From Lysobacter solisilvae (GTDB taxonomy: Bacteria; Pseudomonadota; Gammaproteobacteria; Xanthomonadales; Xanthomonadaceae), in contig NZ_CP071518.1 in the NCBI RefSeq assembly GCF_016613535.2, positions 1,178,001 to 1,242,000 of the forward strand: a stretch of DNA of 64,000 nt, given 5' to 3'. A program made the translations under genes and the position numbers. A model generated the notes under the pieces. The model did no database searches, was not told where the DNA came from, and worked only from the letters and a program-made list of their open reading frames with translations. The number at the start of each line of letters is the position of its first letter. The first letter of the stretch is position 1. Positions 38,276 through 46,534 of this stretch are shown here, piece by piece.

Positions 38276-38734
38276 ATGACGCGCGCGACACTGTTTCAAT
38301 CATTCCGCCGGCCGCTGTCGATGGGGTGGCCGGCCCTGCTGGCCGTGATGGCGCTGGTGGTCCTGTCGGGCTGCGCCAGCGCGGGCCACGCCATGCTCGG
38401 CCCGGCGCGGCCGGCCATCGCACCCGAGCAGGTCCGGGTGTACCACGTGCCGCCCCGTCGTTACGAAACGATCGCCCGGGTCCACGCGACCAGCGCGGTC
38501 GGCTTCGGCACCCAGGGCCAGACCGACGCGACCATCGAGCGCCTCGCGCGCGAGGCGGCCAAGCTGGGCGCCAACGGCGTCCTGCTGATGGGCGTCAACA
38601 CGATGGGCTCGCCGGTGGGCGTGGGCGTGGGCGGCAGCAGCTGGGGCCACCACGGCGGCGTGTCGATCGGCGCCGGCATCCCCACCGCGCAGCAGCGCGT
38701 CGAAGGCATCGCCATCCACGTGGTCGAGGAGTAG
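38276..38734 (+). CDS. Small lipoprotein of unknown function
   Basis: This 152-residue protein has a lipobox (LSGC near residue 36) after a hydrophobic segment. The mature domain contains YETIARVHATSAV and LAREAAKLGANGVLL, a pattern found in short outer-membrane lipoproteins that form a small alpha/beta domain. The C-terminus is glycine-rich. GGAGG precedes ATG 38276. It follows the FabG-like gene by 76 bp in the same direction and may belong to the operon, but nothing ties it to pigment export specifically. Confidence 0.65.
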   Translation: MTRATLFQSFRRPLSMGWPALLAVMALVVLSGCASAGHAMLGPARPAIAPEQVRVYHVPPRRYETIARVHATSAVGFGTQGQTDATIERLAREAAKLGANGVLLMGVNTMGSPVGVGVGGSSWGHHGGVSIGAGIPTAQQRVEGIAIHVVEE

Positions 38735-38755
38735 GCGGCGCGGGACTTGCCTCGG

Positions 38756-40016
38756 CTAGGGGCCGGGACTGGTCGCGACGCCGGCCAGCGGCGCGCGGCG
38801 CAGGCCGTCGCCGCCGAACAGCGTGAGCAGCGGCGACGCCATCACCGTCGTCACCAGCGCCATCACCAGCAGCATGGTGAACAGCTCCGGGCCGATCAGG
38901 CCCGCGTCCAGCCCGATCTTGATGACGATCAGTTCCATCATGCCGCGGGCATTCATCAGCGCGCCCACCGCCAGGCTGGCGCGCCACGGCTGACCCGACC
39001 AGCGCGCGCCGATCGCGCCGCCGGCGAGCTTGCCCACGGTGGCGACGAGCAGGATCAGCGACAGCGCGGCAAGGCTGCCGGTGCCGAAAGCGTCCGGCGT
39101 GGTGCTCAGTCCCGCGAGCACGAAGAACACCGGCATCAGCACGATCACCGCCAGGTGCTCGATGCGCTCGATCAGCGTGTGCAGCAGGCGGTCGTCGCGT
39201 GGCAGGCAGGCGCCGAACACGAACGCGCCGAACACCGCATGCAGCTGCAGCCACTCGGCCGCCGCCGCGCAGGCCAGCATCGCGATCAGCAGCGCGGCCA
39301 GCACCGACCCCGAGGGCTGCATGTCGTGCGCGTGGCGCGCCAGCAGACGGGCGAACAGCGGGCGCAGCACGCCCATCACCACCGCCACCATCGCCGCCAG
39401 GCCCAGCAGGGCACGCGCGAAGCCGCCCCAGCCACCCTTGGCGGCCAGCAGGGTCATCACCAGCGCCAGCAGCACCCAGGCCATCACGTCGGCAATGGCG
39501 GCCGAGCTCAGCGAGAGCTGGCCGATCGGCGTGCGCGTCATCCCGCGATCCTTGAGGATGCGCGCCATCACCGGGAATGCGGTGATCGCCATGGCCGCGG
39601 CCATGAACAGTGCGAACGGCCAGAAGGGGACGCCTGCGGGCGCCAGCCGCGCGTGCAGCAGCGGCGAGACCGCCATGCCCAGCGCCATCGGCAGCAGCAC
39701 GCTGAGCACGCCGACGGCCCCGGCCGAGCGCAGCTGCGCGCGGATGCCGTCGGGTGCGCGCAGCTCCACGCCGACCACGAACATGAAGAGCACCAGCCCG
39801 AGCGTCGACAGCGAATTCAACGCGGCCAGCGACTGCGGCGCGAACAGCGCGGCATGCACGTCGGGCAGCGCGGCGCCCAGCACGACCGGTCCCAGCAGCA
39901 GGCCCGCCGCCATCTCGCCGATCACGGCCGGCTGGCCCCAGGCGCTTGAGCAACAGGCCGCACAGCCGCGCCACGACCAGGATGACGACGAGTTGCAGCA
40001 GGAACAGCAGGGACAT
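38756..40016 (-). pseudogene. Kef/CPA2-type cation:proton antiporter, interrupted by one extra base
   Basis: The Na+/H+ exchanger-family core (GEMAAGLLLGPVVLG, TLGLVLFMFVVGVEL, MAAAMAITAFPVMARIL, FFVLAGLSTT, MNARGMMELIVIKIGLD) reads from 39925 leftward. The N-terminal helix (MSLLFLLQLVVILVVARL) starts at 40016 in another frame. Deleting one C from the run 39936-39939 (ggCCCCAGGcg) yields LLLKRLGQPAVIGEMAAG and a 419-residue protein. The break again abuts CCAGG. The gene lies between the two arms of the pigment locus, but is not a usual part of such clusters. Confidence 0.85.
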
Positions 40017-40027
40017 GGGCGGCTACA

Positions 40028-40487
40028 TCAAGGTGAGGGCGCCGCGCGTCGGGCGCGCCAGCGCTGGGCCAGGTGGGCGCCGGCCAGGCCGGCGACGGCG
40101 CCGAGCATGCCTGCGCCGAGCGCCAGGCTCAATGGGCTGACCAGCTGCGAGACGCTGCCCGGCATCGCGCCGTGGAAGGCCAGATCCACCACCAGCGCGC
40201 ACGCCATCGCGGTGACCGCGCCCAGCCATGCCGGATAACGGCGCGCGAGCCCGCCGGCCAGCAGGGCCGGGACGATCTGCGCAAGCTGGAACAGCACGAC
40301 CTTGCCCAGGTGGTACCAGACCGGAAACCCTTCGAACGCATCGGGCACGACCATGGCGCCGAACAGCTGGATCAGCAGCTCCCAGGGCGAGCCCGGCGAT
40401 GCAGCCGGCGAGCACGACCAGGGCGCCGCGGGTCGCCTCGCGCAGCAACACGGGCCACCGCGACGGGCGCAGGAAGGGACGCAGCAT
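40028..40487 (-). pseudogene. Four-helix membrane protein of unknown function, interrupted by one extra base
   Basis: ATG 40487 gives MLRPFLRPSRWPVLLREATR and a first membrane segment. The frame is lost at the C-run 40392-40394 (agCCCGGCga). Dropping one base restores CIAGSPWELLIQLFGAMVVPDAFEG and three more membrane segments, ending at 40028 (152 residues). I do not recognise the family. It sits 11 bp from the antiporter start and 13 bp from the third halogenase stop, all leftward, so it may be in an operon with them. Confidence 0.65.
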
Positions 40488-40500
40488 CGGTGCGCGCGGC

Positions 40501-42177
40501 CTAGACCAGGGCGGCCGGTTCGACGTCGCGCACGGCATCGCCCGCGTGGTACCAGGCCTCGTCCATCGAGGGTCGCGGCGTCGGCTCGCCTTCCAGCAAG
40601 GCCGCCAGCCCGTGATCGGGCAGCTGCGGATGCTCCTGGCGTGCCAGGCCGAGCAGTTCGGCCGCCAGCGTGCGCATGCGCGCCACGTTGTCGGTGATCC
40701 GGCGGGCAAAGGCCTCGTCGTCGAGCGTGTCGTTGAGCGCCCGGTTCATCTCATGGAACCAGCCGATCTCGTGCTGGTCCAGGAAACGTCCGTCGGCCAC
40801 CAGCGATGCCGCGTTGGCGCGCTGCCAGTCGCGCAGCAGCGCCTGCATCGCCAGGTTGAGTTCGCTGCCGAGCATGAACTGCGGGCGCAGCCGGCCCAGC
40901 ATCGCGATGTCGGTCTGGCGCCCGGCGAAGAACACCGGCGCCAGCAGCGCCCAGTAGAAGGTGTAGTCCCAGATCACCTTCAGCGGCATGACCTGCGCAT
41001 CGCCGAAGATCGGGTACTGGTCCTGGTAGAGGGACAGCGTGTTCTCGTAGAACGACATGTACAGCTTCTGGTAGATCTCGGCGTAGGGCGCGAAGGACTG
41101 GCCGCGCATGTCGCGTTCGACCAGGTCGCACACGTAGGTGTTGGACAGCGCGATGAAGTCGCTGCCGGGCGAGTAGAACGGGTCCAGGAACACGCCCGAC
41201 TCGCCGGTGAGTGCCCAGCGGTCGCCCGAGAACACCTGCTTGCAGCCATGCGAGAAGTGGCGCAGGAACAGGAAGTCCTGCAGGCCATGTTCCGGGCGGT
41301 CGACCGCGGCCGCCACGCCGGGCTGGTGGCGGCGCAGCCAGTCCATCGCCTTGGCATGCGTATTCATCGTCTCCAGCGGGTGCATGTCGCCGTCGCAGAC
41401 GATGCCCAGCGAGTGCGAGTCCGACGCCAGCGGGATCAGCCAGAACCAGTACCCCGGCCCGCACATGTGGTTGGTGGACCGCCAGCGTGCCGGTGGCGTG
41501 CAGCGCGCGAGCCAGGCCGGATCGTCCGACCAGTCCTCCGGCTTGATGCAGCCGTCCACGCGCCACCACGCGGCGTTGGCGTTGTGCGCGTTGGCCTGCG
41601 CCAGGTCGAGCTTGCGCTTGATCAGGCCGGCGCGTCCGGCCGCGTCGACCAGCCAGCGCGCACGGAGCACGCTGCGCTGGCCGTCGTGTTCGCAGGTGAC
41701 GGCATGGTCGCCATCGCATCCGTCCAGTTCCAGGCCGCGCACGACCGTGGCATCGCGGAAGTCCACGCCCAGCGCGCGCGCCTGCTCGCCCAGGAAGTTC
41801 TCGAAACGGCCGCGGTCGATCTGCCACGAAGGCGTGGGCAGCAGCCGGCTGACGCCCAGTTCGGTGCAGCGGTCCAAGTCGGTGCGACCCTCGCTGAAGA
41901 AGAAGCGGAAGCCGAACTTGCGCAGCTGCTGGTTCTCCAGGTGCTCGCGCAGGCCCAGCACGTGCGCGAAATAGTGCGCACCGATCTCCACCGTGGATTC
42001 GCCGACCTTGAAGGCGGCCTCGCGCACCGGATGCGCGTTGCGTTCAACGACGGTCACGCGCAGCGAAGGATTGCGCTGGCGCAGCTGGATCGACAGCGTC
42101 AGGCCGGCCAGGCCACCGCCAAGAATAAGGACATCGCAGTCGTTCGTGGCGGAAGCGGGGTCGGCGTGGTCGGTCAT
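40501..42177 (-). CDS. Flavin-dependent halogenase-like oxidoreductase 3 (tryptophan-halogenase type)
   Basis: This 558-residue flavoprotein has LILGGGLAGLTLSI (FAD loop near residues 18-30), FKVGESTVEIG near residues 56-66, and YWFWLIP at residues 243-249, the W-x-W-x-I-P halogenase signature. It is longer than and clearly different from the two tandem paralogs at 28-31 kb. The genes on this strand (ketosynthase, chain-length factor, glycosyltransferase, this one) overlap successively by ATGA, so it is made with the polyene synthase. A halogenation or hydroxylation step on the aryl group is the inference. ATG 42177 overlaps the glycosyltransferase stop. Confidence 0.82.
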   Translation of the reverse strand: MTDHADPASATNDCDVLILGGGLAGLTLSIQLRQRNPSLRVTVVERNAHPVREAAFKVGESTVEIGAHYFAHVLGLREHLENQQLRKFGFRFFFSEGRTDLDRCTELGVSRLLPTPSWQIDRGRFENFLGEQARALGVDFRDATVVRGLELDGCDGDHAVTCEHDGQRSVLRARWLVDAAGRAGLIKRKLDLAQANAHNANAAWWRVDGCIKPEDWSDDPAWLARCTPPARWRSTNHMCGPGYWFWLIPLASDSHSLGIVCDGDMHPLETMNTHAKAMDWLRRHQPGVAAAVDRPEHGLQDFLFLRHFSHGCKQVFSGDRWALTGESGVFLDPFYSPGSDFIALSNTYVCDLVERDMRGQSFAPYAEIYQKLYMSFYENTLSLYQDQYPIFGDAQVMPLKVIWDYTFYWALLAPVFFAGRQTDIAMLGRLRPQFMLGSELNLAMQALLRDWQRANAASLVADGRFLDQHEIGWFHEMNRALNDTLDDEAFARRITDNVARMRTLAAELLGLARQEHPQLPDHGLAALLEGEPTPRPSMDEAWYHAGDAVRDVEPAALV

Positions 42178-42989
42178 TGTCGTACCGTCAGGTCTTCGTG
42201 GGGGTGGGCGGTCTCGAACTCGCCCGTGGGATCGTGGATCACGGGCGGGCACGCCCGCGTGCGCCGGTACTCGTCCACCACGTGGCCGTAGTTCCACACC
42301 TGCTTTACCACGTGCGACGTGATGCGGTAGAGGTCGCGCAGCGGGCGGAAATGACTCTTGCGGAACTGCGGGCCGTCGGCGTGGGCTTCCTGGTAGCGCG
42401 ATTCGATCGGGATCGACACGCAGCGCACGCCCAGGCCGCGGGCGGCGGTGATCAGGATCTGCGCCTCGAACACGAAATCCTCGCCAGGCACGTCGCCCAG
42501 CGCGGCGACGTTGGCCGGGTAGAAGCGCTGGCCGCTCTGGGTGTCGGCGATGAGGAACCCGCAGCCCCAGGCGATGCCCCAGTCGCCGAACTCGTTGGCC
42601 AGGCGCCGGTAGGCCGGCTGCGAGGCCCGCCTGCGCAGGCGGGCGCCGATGACGATGTGGCCGGGGTAGGCATTGGCCGCGGCGAGCAGCCGCGGGATGT
42701 CGGCGGCATGGTGCTGGCCGTCGCCGTCCATCGTGATCACGCCGCGCGCACCGCGCCGCAGCGCCTCGGCGAAGCCATCGCGCAGGCCGGCGCCCTTGCC
42801 CAGCCGCTGCGTGTGGCGCAGCACCGTGACGGGCAGGTCGGCGATGCGCTCGGCGGTGCCGTCGTCGGAGCCGTCGTCGACGACGATCACATGCGGGCAT
42901 TCGCGCAGTGCGCCCTCGACGACGCCGCGGATGCGCAGCGCCTCATTGAGGGCGGGGATGACGATGCAGATATCGTCGCGCGTGATCAT
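42174..42989 (-). CDS. Family 2 glycosyltransferase of the pigment locus
   Basis: This 271-residue GT-A glycosyltransferase shows VIPALNEALRI, VVDDGSDDGTAE, KGAGLRDGF and the DxD-type motif MDGDGQH, with the C-terminal FRPLRDLYRITSHVVKQVW. It resembles dolichyl-phosphate-mannose-synthase-like enzymes but lacks membrane helices. In aryl polyene loci a GT2 enzyme is common and probably adds a sugar to the lipid-linked pigment. Both ends overlap the adjacent genes by four bases. Confidence 0.87.
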   Translation of the reverse strand: MITRDDICIVIPALNEALRIRGVVEGALRECPHVIVVDDGSDDGTAERIADLPVTVLRHTQRLGKGAGLRDGFAEALRRGARGVITMDGDGQHHAADIPRLLAAANAYPGHIVIGARLRRRASQPAYRRLANEFGDWGIAWGCGFLIADTQSGQRFYPANVAALGDVPGEDFVFEAQILITAARGLGVRCVSIPIESRYQEAHADGPQFRKSHFRPLRDLYRITSHVVKQVWNYGHVVDEYRRTRACPPVIHDPTGEFETAHPHEDLTVRQ

Positions 42990-43825
42990 GCCGGCGCTCC
43001 GGTCGGTGCATCGATGGCCGCGGCGGCCGGCACCAGCCGCAGCTGCAGGTGCTGGCCGGGACCGGCGTGCACGCTCGCCTGCGTGGCGGACTGCGCCAGC
43101 GCGTCGAACAGCGGCAGCATCGGTGCCATCGCGTTGCCGCCCAGGCGCCGGGCCAGCGGGCCGTCCGCGACGGCGCTCGTGGCGTCCGCGGCGATCTGCG
43201 CCAGTTCCAGCGTCGCGGCACCCTCGCGCGGGTGCAGCGAGAGCACCAGTGCCGCGCCCAGCACGCCGACGCTGGGCGAAACCGCGGCCAGCGGTCCGCA
43301 GGCCTGGCTGTCGTAGGCCACCAGCAGCACGGCTTCGCTGCCGCTGTGCAGCTGCGCGAGTGCGTCGAGCAGACCCTGGGCGAAGCTGGCGTCGCCGGCG
43401 CTGAGCGCCGTGGCCGGCTGCATCGCACCGGTGCCGATGGTCCAGTAGCCCGCGGCGGCGTTGTGCACGGAATTGTGGAACCGGGTGGGCGACACGCTGG
43501 CCGGATCGGCGGCCAGGGTCGCGCACATGTAATCGGTGATCGCCAGGTCGCCGTGCATCGAAGCGAACACGGACGGCAGCGCGGCAGGTTCGCGGCCGGC
43601 GGCGCGGCAGGCGGCCAGCGCGACGTCCAGCGCCACCGCGACCGTTTCCGGCGCACGCCGGCGTTCGTTGGGCGCCAGCAGTTGGGGCGATGGACGGGCC
43701 GGCGCATCGGCGGGCAGTTCGCCGTCGCGCACGAACCGGCATGCGGCTTCCCAGGTGGGCAGGCCCGGTGCCCAGAAGCCGATGCCCTCGATCGTGGCGT
43801 GCAGCGGAGTCGTGGCGGCCGTCAT
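42986..43825 (-). CDS. Ketosynthase-like chain-length factor
   Basis: This 279-residue protein is related to the N-terminal ketosynthase domain (ketoacyl-synt_2 type). It carries FHNSVHNAAAGYWTIGTGAM but no active-site Cys-His-His set, so it is probably the inactive chain-length-factor partner of the ketosynthase encoded immediately upstream. The two would form the heterodimer that sets polyene length. It overlaps the ketosynthase stop and the glycosyltransferase start by ATGA. Confidence 0.85.
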   Translation of the reverse strand: MTAATTPLHATIEGIGFWAPGLPTWEAACRFVRDGELPADAPARPSPQLLAPNERRRAPETVAVALDVALAACRAAGREPAALPSVFASMHGDLAITDYMCATLAADPASVSPTRFHNSVHNAAAGYWTIGTGAMQPATALSAGDASFAQGLLDALAQLHSGSEAVLLVAYDSQACGPLAAVSPSVGVLGAALVLSLHPREGAATLELAQIAADATSAVADGPLARRLGGNAMAPMLPLFDALAQSATQASVHAGPGQHLQLRLVPAAAAIDAPTGAPA

Positions 43826-45042
43826 GCGCGACCGAACACCAGGGCGGCGTTGTTGCCACCAAAGCCGAAGGAGTTGTTCATGGCGTAGCGGATGGTCCGT
43901 TGTGCGTTGTCCAGGCGGATCTGCGGCCCGCAGGCCGGATCGGGCGTGGCGCTGTTGAGGATGCCGGGGAGTTCGCCGTGTTCGAGCGCCAGCAGCGCCA
44001 CCGCGGATTCGACGATGCCCGCCGCGCCCAGCGTGTGGCCGGTCCAGCCCTTGGTCGAGCTGGCGTGCAGCGTCTCCGGGAACAGTGCCGACACCGCCAG
44101 CGCTTCGACCGCATCGTTGGCCGGCGTCGCGGTGCCGTGCAGGTTGAGGTAGCCCACGTCTTCCGGCGCGATGCCGGCGCGCGCCAGCGCGTCACGCATC
44201 GCCAGCTGCGCGCCCAGCCCCTGCGGGTGCGGCGTGGACATGTGGTGGGCGTCGCTCGACTCGCCGTAACCGCACAGCCGCAGCCCGGATTCGCCATCCC
44301 CGGCACGCTCGACCACCGCGTAGCCACCGGCTTCGCCCAGCGAGAGTCCGTTGCGCTGCGCATCGAAGGGCCGGCAGGGCTCCCCGGATACCAGCTGCAG
44401 CGAGTTGAATCCAAACAGCACGCTGCCGCACAGCGTGTCGATGCCGCCGACCAGTGCCGCGTCGCACAGGCCGGCGTCGATCAGGCGCGAGGCCTGCGCG
44501 AAGACCTTCGCACTCGACGAACATGCGGTGGCCACGGTGACGCAGGGACCGCGCAGGCCGGTCGCATCCTGCACGAAGCCGCCCAGCGAATGCGGCGTAT
44601 GCACCTGCGAGCGCCGCAGGTCGGCGGGAAATCCACCGTCCTCCAGCCGCGCATAGGCTTCCTCGGTGGCGGCGATGCTCGCGGTCGAAGTGCCCAGGAC
44701 CACGGCGACGCGCCCGGCGCCGTGGCGCGCGACGACGCCGGCAATCGCGTCGAGCATGCCGTCCTGCTGCAGCGCCATCCAGGCCAGGCGGTTGTTGCGG
44801 CATTCCCACTGGGCGAGCCGGCTCGGCAGCGCTTCGTCCTCGAGCCCGTCGACCCGGCCGATCCAGCAGTCCAGGGGCGCCTGCCCGGGGGCCAGCACCG
44901 GCAGGTCGTTGCGCCGCAGGCCGCCGCGCCGTGCGGCCAGCGCCGCACGCTGGGCCTGCAGGCCGCGACCCAGCGCGGTGGTGGCGGTATAGGCACGGAT
45001 CGCCAGCGGCGCCATCGGCGACGGGCGGATTTGCGACGACAT
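43822..45042 (-). CDS. FabF-like beta-ketoacyl-ACP synthase of the pigment locus
   Basis: This 406-residue condensing enzyme has a complete Cys-His-His triad: C174 in ATACSSSAK, H302 in LHGTATPAND and H336 in TGHTLGAAG, with the C-terminal NNSFGFGGNNA. It would catalyse the malonyl extensions of the aryl polyene. ATG 45042 is the chosen start; an in-frame Met at 45015 is an alternative. A -10-like TATACT lies about 30 bp upstream on the minus strand (45076-45081). It leads the leftward operon with the chain-length factor, glycosyltransferase and halogenase-like genes. Confidence 0.92.
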   Translation of the reverse strand: MSSQIRPSPMAPLAIRAYTATTALGRGLQAQRAALAARRGGLRRNDLPVLAPGQAPLDCWIGRVDGLEDEALPSRLAQWECRNNRLAWMALQQDGMLDAIAGVVARHGAGRVAVVLGTSTASIAATEEAYARLEDGGFPADLRRSQVHTPHSLGGFVQDATGLRGPCVTVATACSSSAKVFAQASRLIDAGLCDAALVGGIDTLCGSVLFGFNSLQLVSGEPCRPFDAQRNGLSLGEAGGYAVVERAGDGESGLRLCGYGESSDAHHMSTPHPQGLGAQLAMRDALARAGIAPEDVGYLNLHGTATPANDAVEALAVSALFPETLHASSTKGWTGHTLGAAGIVESAVALLALEHGELPGILNSATPDPACGPQIRLDNAQRTIRYAMNNSFGFGGNNAALVFGRA

Positions 45043-45251
45043 TGGCGACACGGAAGGCTCCCTTGGTGCAGGCCGAGTATAGCGACGCCGACCCCACGGC
45101 CGGTGCCGCGGCGACACCGGCGGTGTGAACGTGAACGGCTGAACGGCTGCGATCGCGCGGGCAACGGCTTATCCTGTGCCACTGGCCGCCGCGGTCTTTC
45201 CGGACGCCACGCGACCGCCACATTCATCCATTCATCCAGGGGAAAATCTCG

Positions 45252-45659
45252 ATGCGTTTTGCTTCCGTCGTGCTCGCGGCTCTGTCCTTGTTCGCTTTCG
45301 CTCCGGGCGTGCAGGCCCGTTCCCAGGAACTGGTCGACCCGGCGCCGGTCAGCGTCCCGGCCGGCATGGAGCAGGAGGCGCTGGTCAAGGACATCAAGCG
45401 CGCGCTGATCGGTCGTGGCTGGGCCGTGGCCAGCGAACAGCCGGGCGTGATCGAATCCACGCTCCACCTGCGCGACCACGTCGCCCGCATCAAGGTCACC
45501 TACGACACGCAGCAGGTGCAGTTCACCTACGTCGACAGCACCAACCTCGACTACAAGGAGCGCAAGGGCAAGCGCATGATCCACGGCAACTACCTGGGCT
45601 GGATCTCCTACCTGGTGGCCGACCTGACCACCAACATGCAGGTCACCGCTCTCCAGTAA
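45252..45659 (+). CDS. Exported protein of unknown function
   Basis: This 135-residue protein has a signal peptide (MRFASVVLAALSLFAFAPGVQA, cleavage near residue 22) and a mature region with EQEALVKDIKRALIGRGWAV followed by beta-rich sequence (ARIKVTYDTQQVQFTYVDS). It looks like a small periplasmic alpha/beta domain. I do not recognise the family. GGGGA precedes ATG 45252. It is divergent from the ketosynthase operon and followed by a strong hairpin, so it is probably a single-gene unit. Confidence 0.8.
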   Translation: MRFASVVLAALSLFAFAPGVQARSQELVDPAPVSVPAGMEQEALVKDIKRALIGRGWAVASEQPGVIESTLHLRDHVARIKVTYDTQQVQFTYVDSTNLDYKERKGKRMIHGNYLGWISYLVADLTTNMQVTALQ

Positions 45660-45667
45660 CACCGACG

Positions 45668-45690
45668 CCGCGGGCGGATCCCGCCCGCGG
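45668..45690 (+). terminator. Hairpin after the exported-protein gene
   Basis: CCGCGGGCGG pairs perfectly with CCGCCCGCGG around a 3-base loop, 9 bp past the stop at 45659. Only a short T-run (GTTTCC) follows, so termination strength is uncertain. Confidence 0.6.
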
Positions 45691-45717
45691 CCGTTTCCGA
45701 GGCGTACCGAGTCACCC

Positions 45718-46398
45718 ATGAGCAGCCGCACCGCCCACCGCCTGTCCATCGCCGTCGATCGCGACGTGCTGCATGCCGGGGTGGTGGCGCTGTCGGCCTG
45801 CGTGCTCAGCGCCGGGCTGGTTTACGTGGGCTACCTGGTGCACGTCTGGCGCGTCGCCCGGCGTGCGCCCTGCGCGCCTGCGCACGGCGAATGCGTGCTG
45901 CTGTTCGGCAAGAACGCGCCCGGCGGGCGCATCGACGCGGATTTCGCCGCGCGGCTGGACCGCGCGATCGCCGTCGCGCAGGCCCATCCGCCGCAGCGCT
46001 TCGTCCTGCTGGGGGGTGGCGCGCGGGACGAGCTGACCGAGGCCGAACTCGCACGCGAGCAGCTGCTCGCCCGCGGACTGGACCGTGCCTTGCCGCTGCA
46101 GCTGGAATCACGGTCCCGCGACACCCTGCAGAACCTGCGCAATGCACGCGCGCTGCTGGGTGCATTGCCCGCATCGCCCGCGCCACGGGTCACGCTGCTG
46201 AGCAGCCGCTACCACCTGGCACGCTGCGCGCTGTTCGCGCGCCAGCTCGGCTTCGACTGGGAACTGTGCGCTGCCGAACCGCGCCTGCCGGCCGGCCTGC
46301 AGACCGCATGGCGGCTGGCAGGCGAGGCCGCCTATGTGTGCTGGATCGACCCTGGGGACACGCTGGGCGCGGCTGATCCGCCACCGGCGGATGCTTGA
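45718..46398 (+). CDS. YdcF/SanA-type DUF218 membrane protein
   Basis: This 226-residue protein has one N-terminal membrane segment (about residues 22-45). The DUF218 domain carries VLLFGKNAPGGRID, RFVLLGGGARDE, ESRSRDTLQNLRNAR and LLSSRYHLARCALFARQLGF, the usual landmarks of the YdcF/ElyC/SanA family. These proteins influence envelope integrity, but the chemistry is unknown. A weak GAGG lies upstream of ATG 45718. The neighbours give no functional hint. Confidence 0.85.
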   Translation: MSSRTAHRLSIAVDRDVLHAGVVALSACVLSAGLVYVGYLVHVWRVARRAPCAPAHGECVLLFGKNAPGGRIDADFAARLDRAIAVAQAHPPQRFVLLGGGARDELTEAELAREQLLARGLDRALPLQLESRSRDTLQNLRNARALLGALPASPAPRVTLLSSRYHLARCALFARQLGFDWELCAAEPRLPAGLQTAWRLAGEAAYVCWIDPGDTLGAADPPPADA

Positions 46399-46438
46399 AC
46401 GGGTGACCTGAGCCGCTTCAGCTGGGTCGGACACGAAA

Positions 46439-46469
46439 ACGGCGCGCCTTCCTGCGAAGGACGCGCCGT
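46439..46469. terminator. Hairpin between convergent genes
   Basis: ACGGCGCG (46439-46446) pairs with CGCGCCGT (46462-46469), with additional pairing of CCTTCC and GAAGG inside. It lies between the YdcF-like and DUF885 genes, which converge, and can serve either; the minus strand reads into a T-containing stretch. Confidence 0.65.
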
Positions 46470-46534
46470 CGAAGGGATCGCGCCGGACCACCAGTGCGGC
46501 CGGCGCGGGTTCTCCGGATGTGGCGGGCCGGCCC

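Noticed and set aside
40501..42177. Naming the third flavoprotein a tryptophan halogenase
   Set aside because: The signatures show the superfamily only. The context is pigment synthesis, so a phenolic or polyene substrate is as likely as tryptophan.
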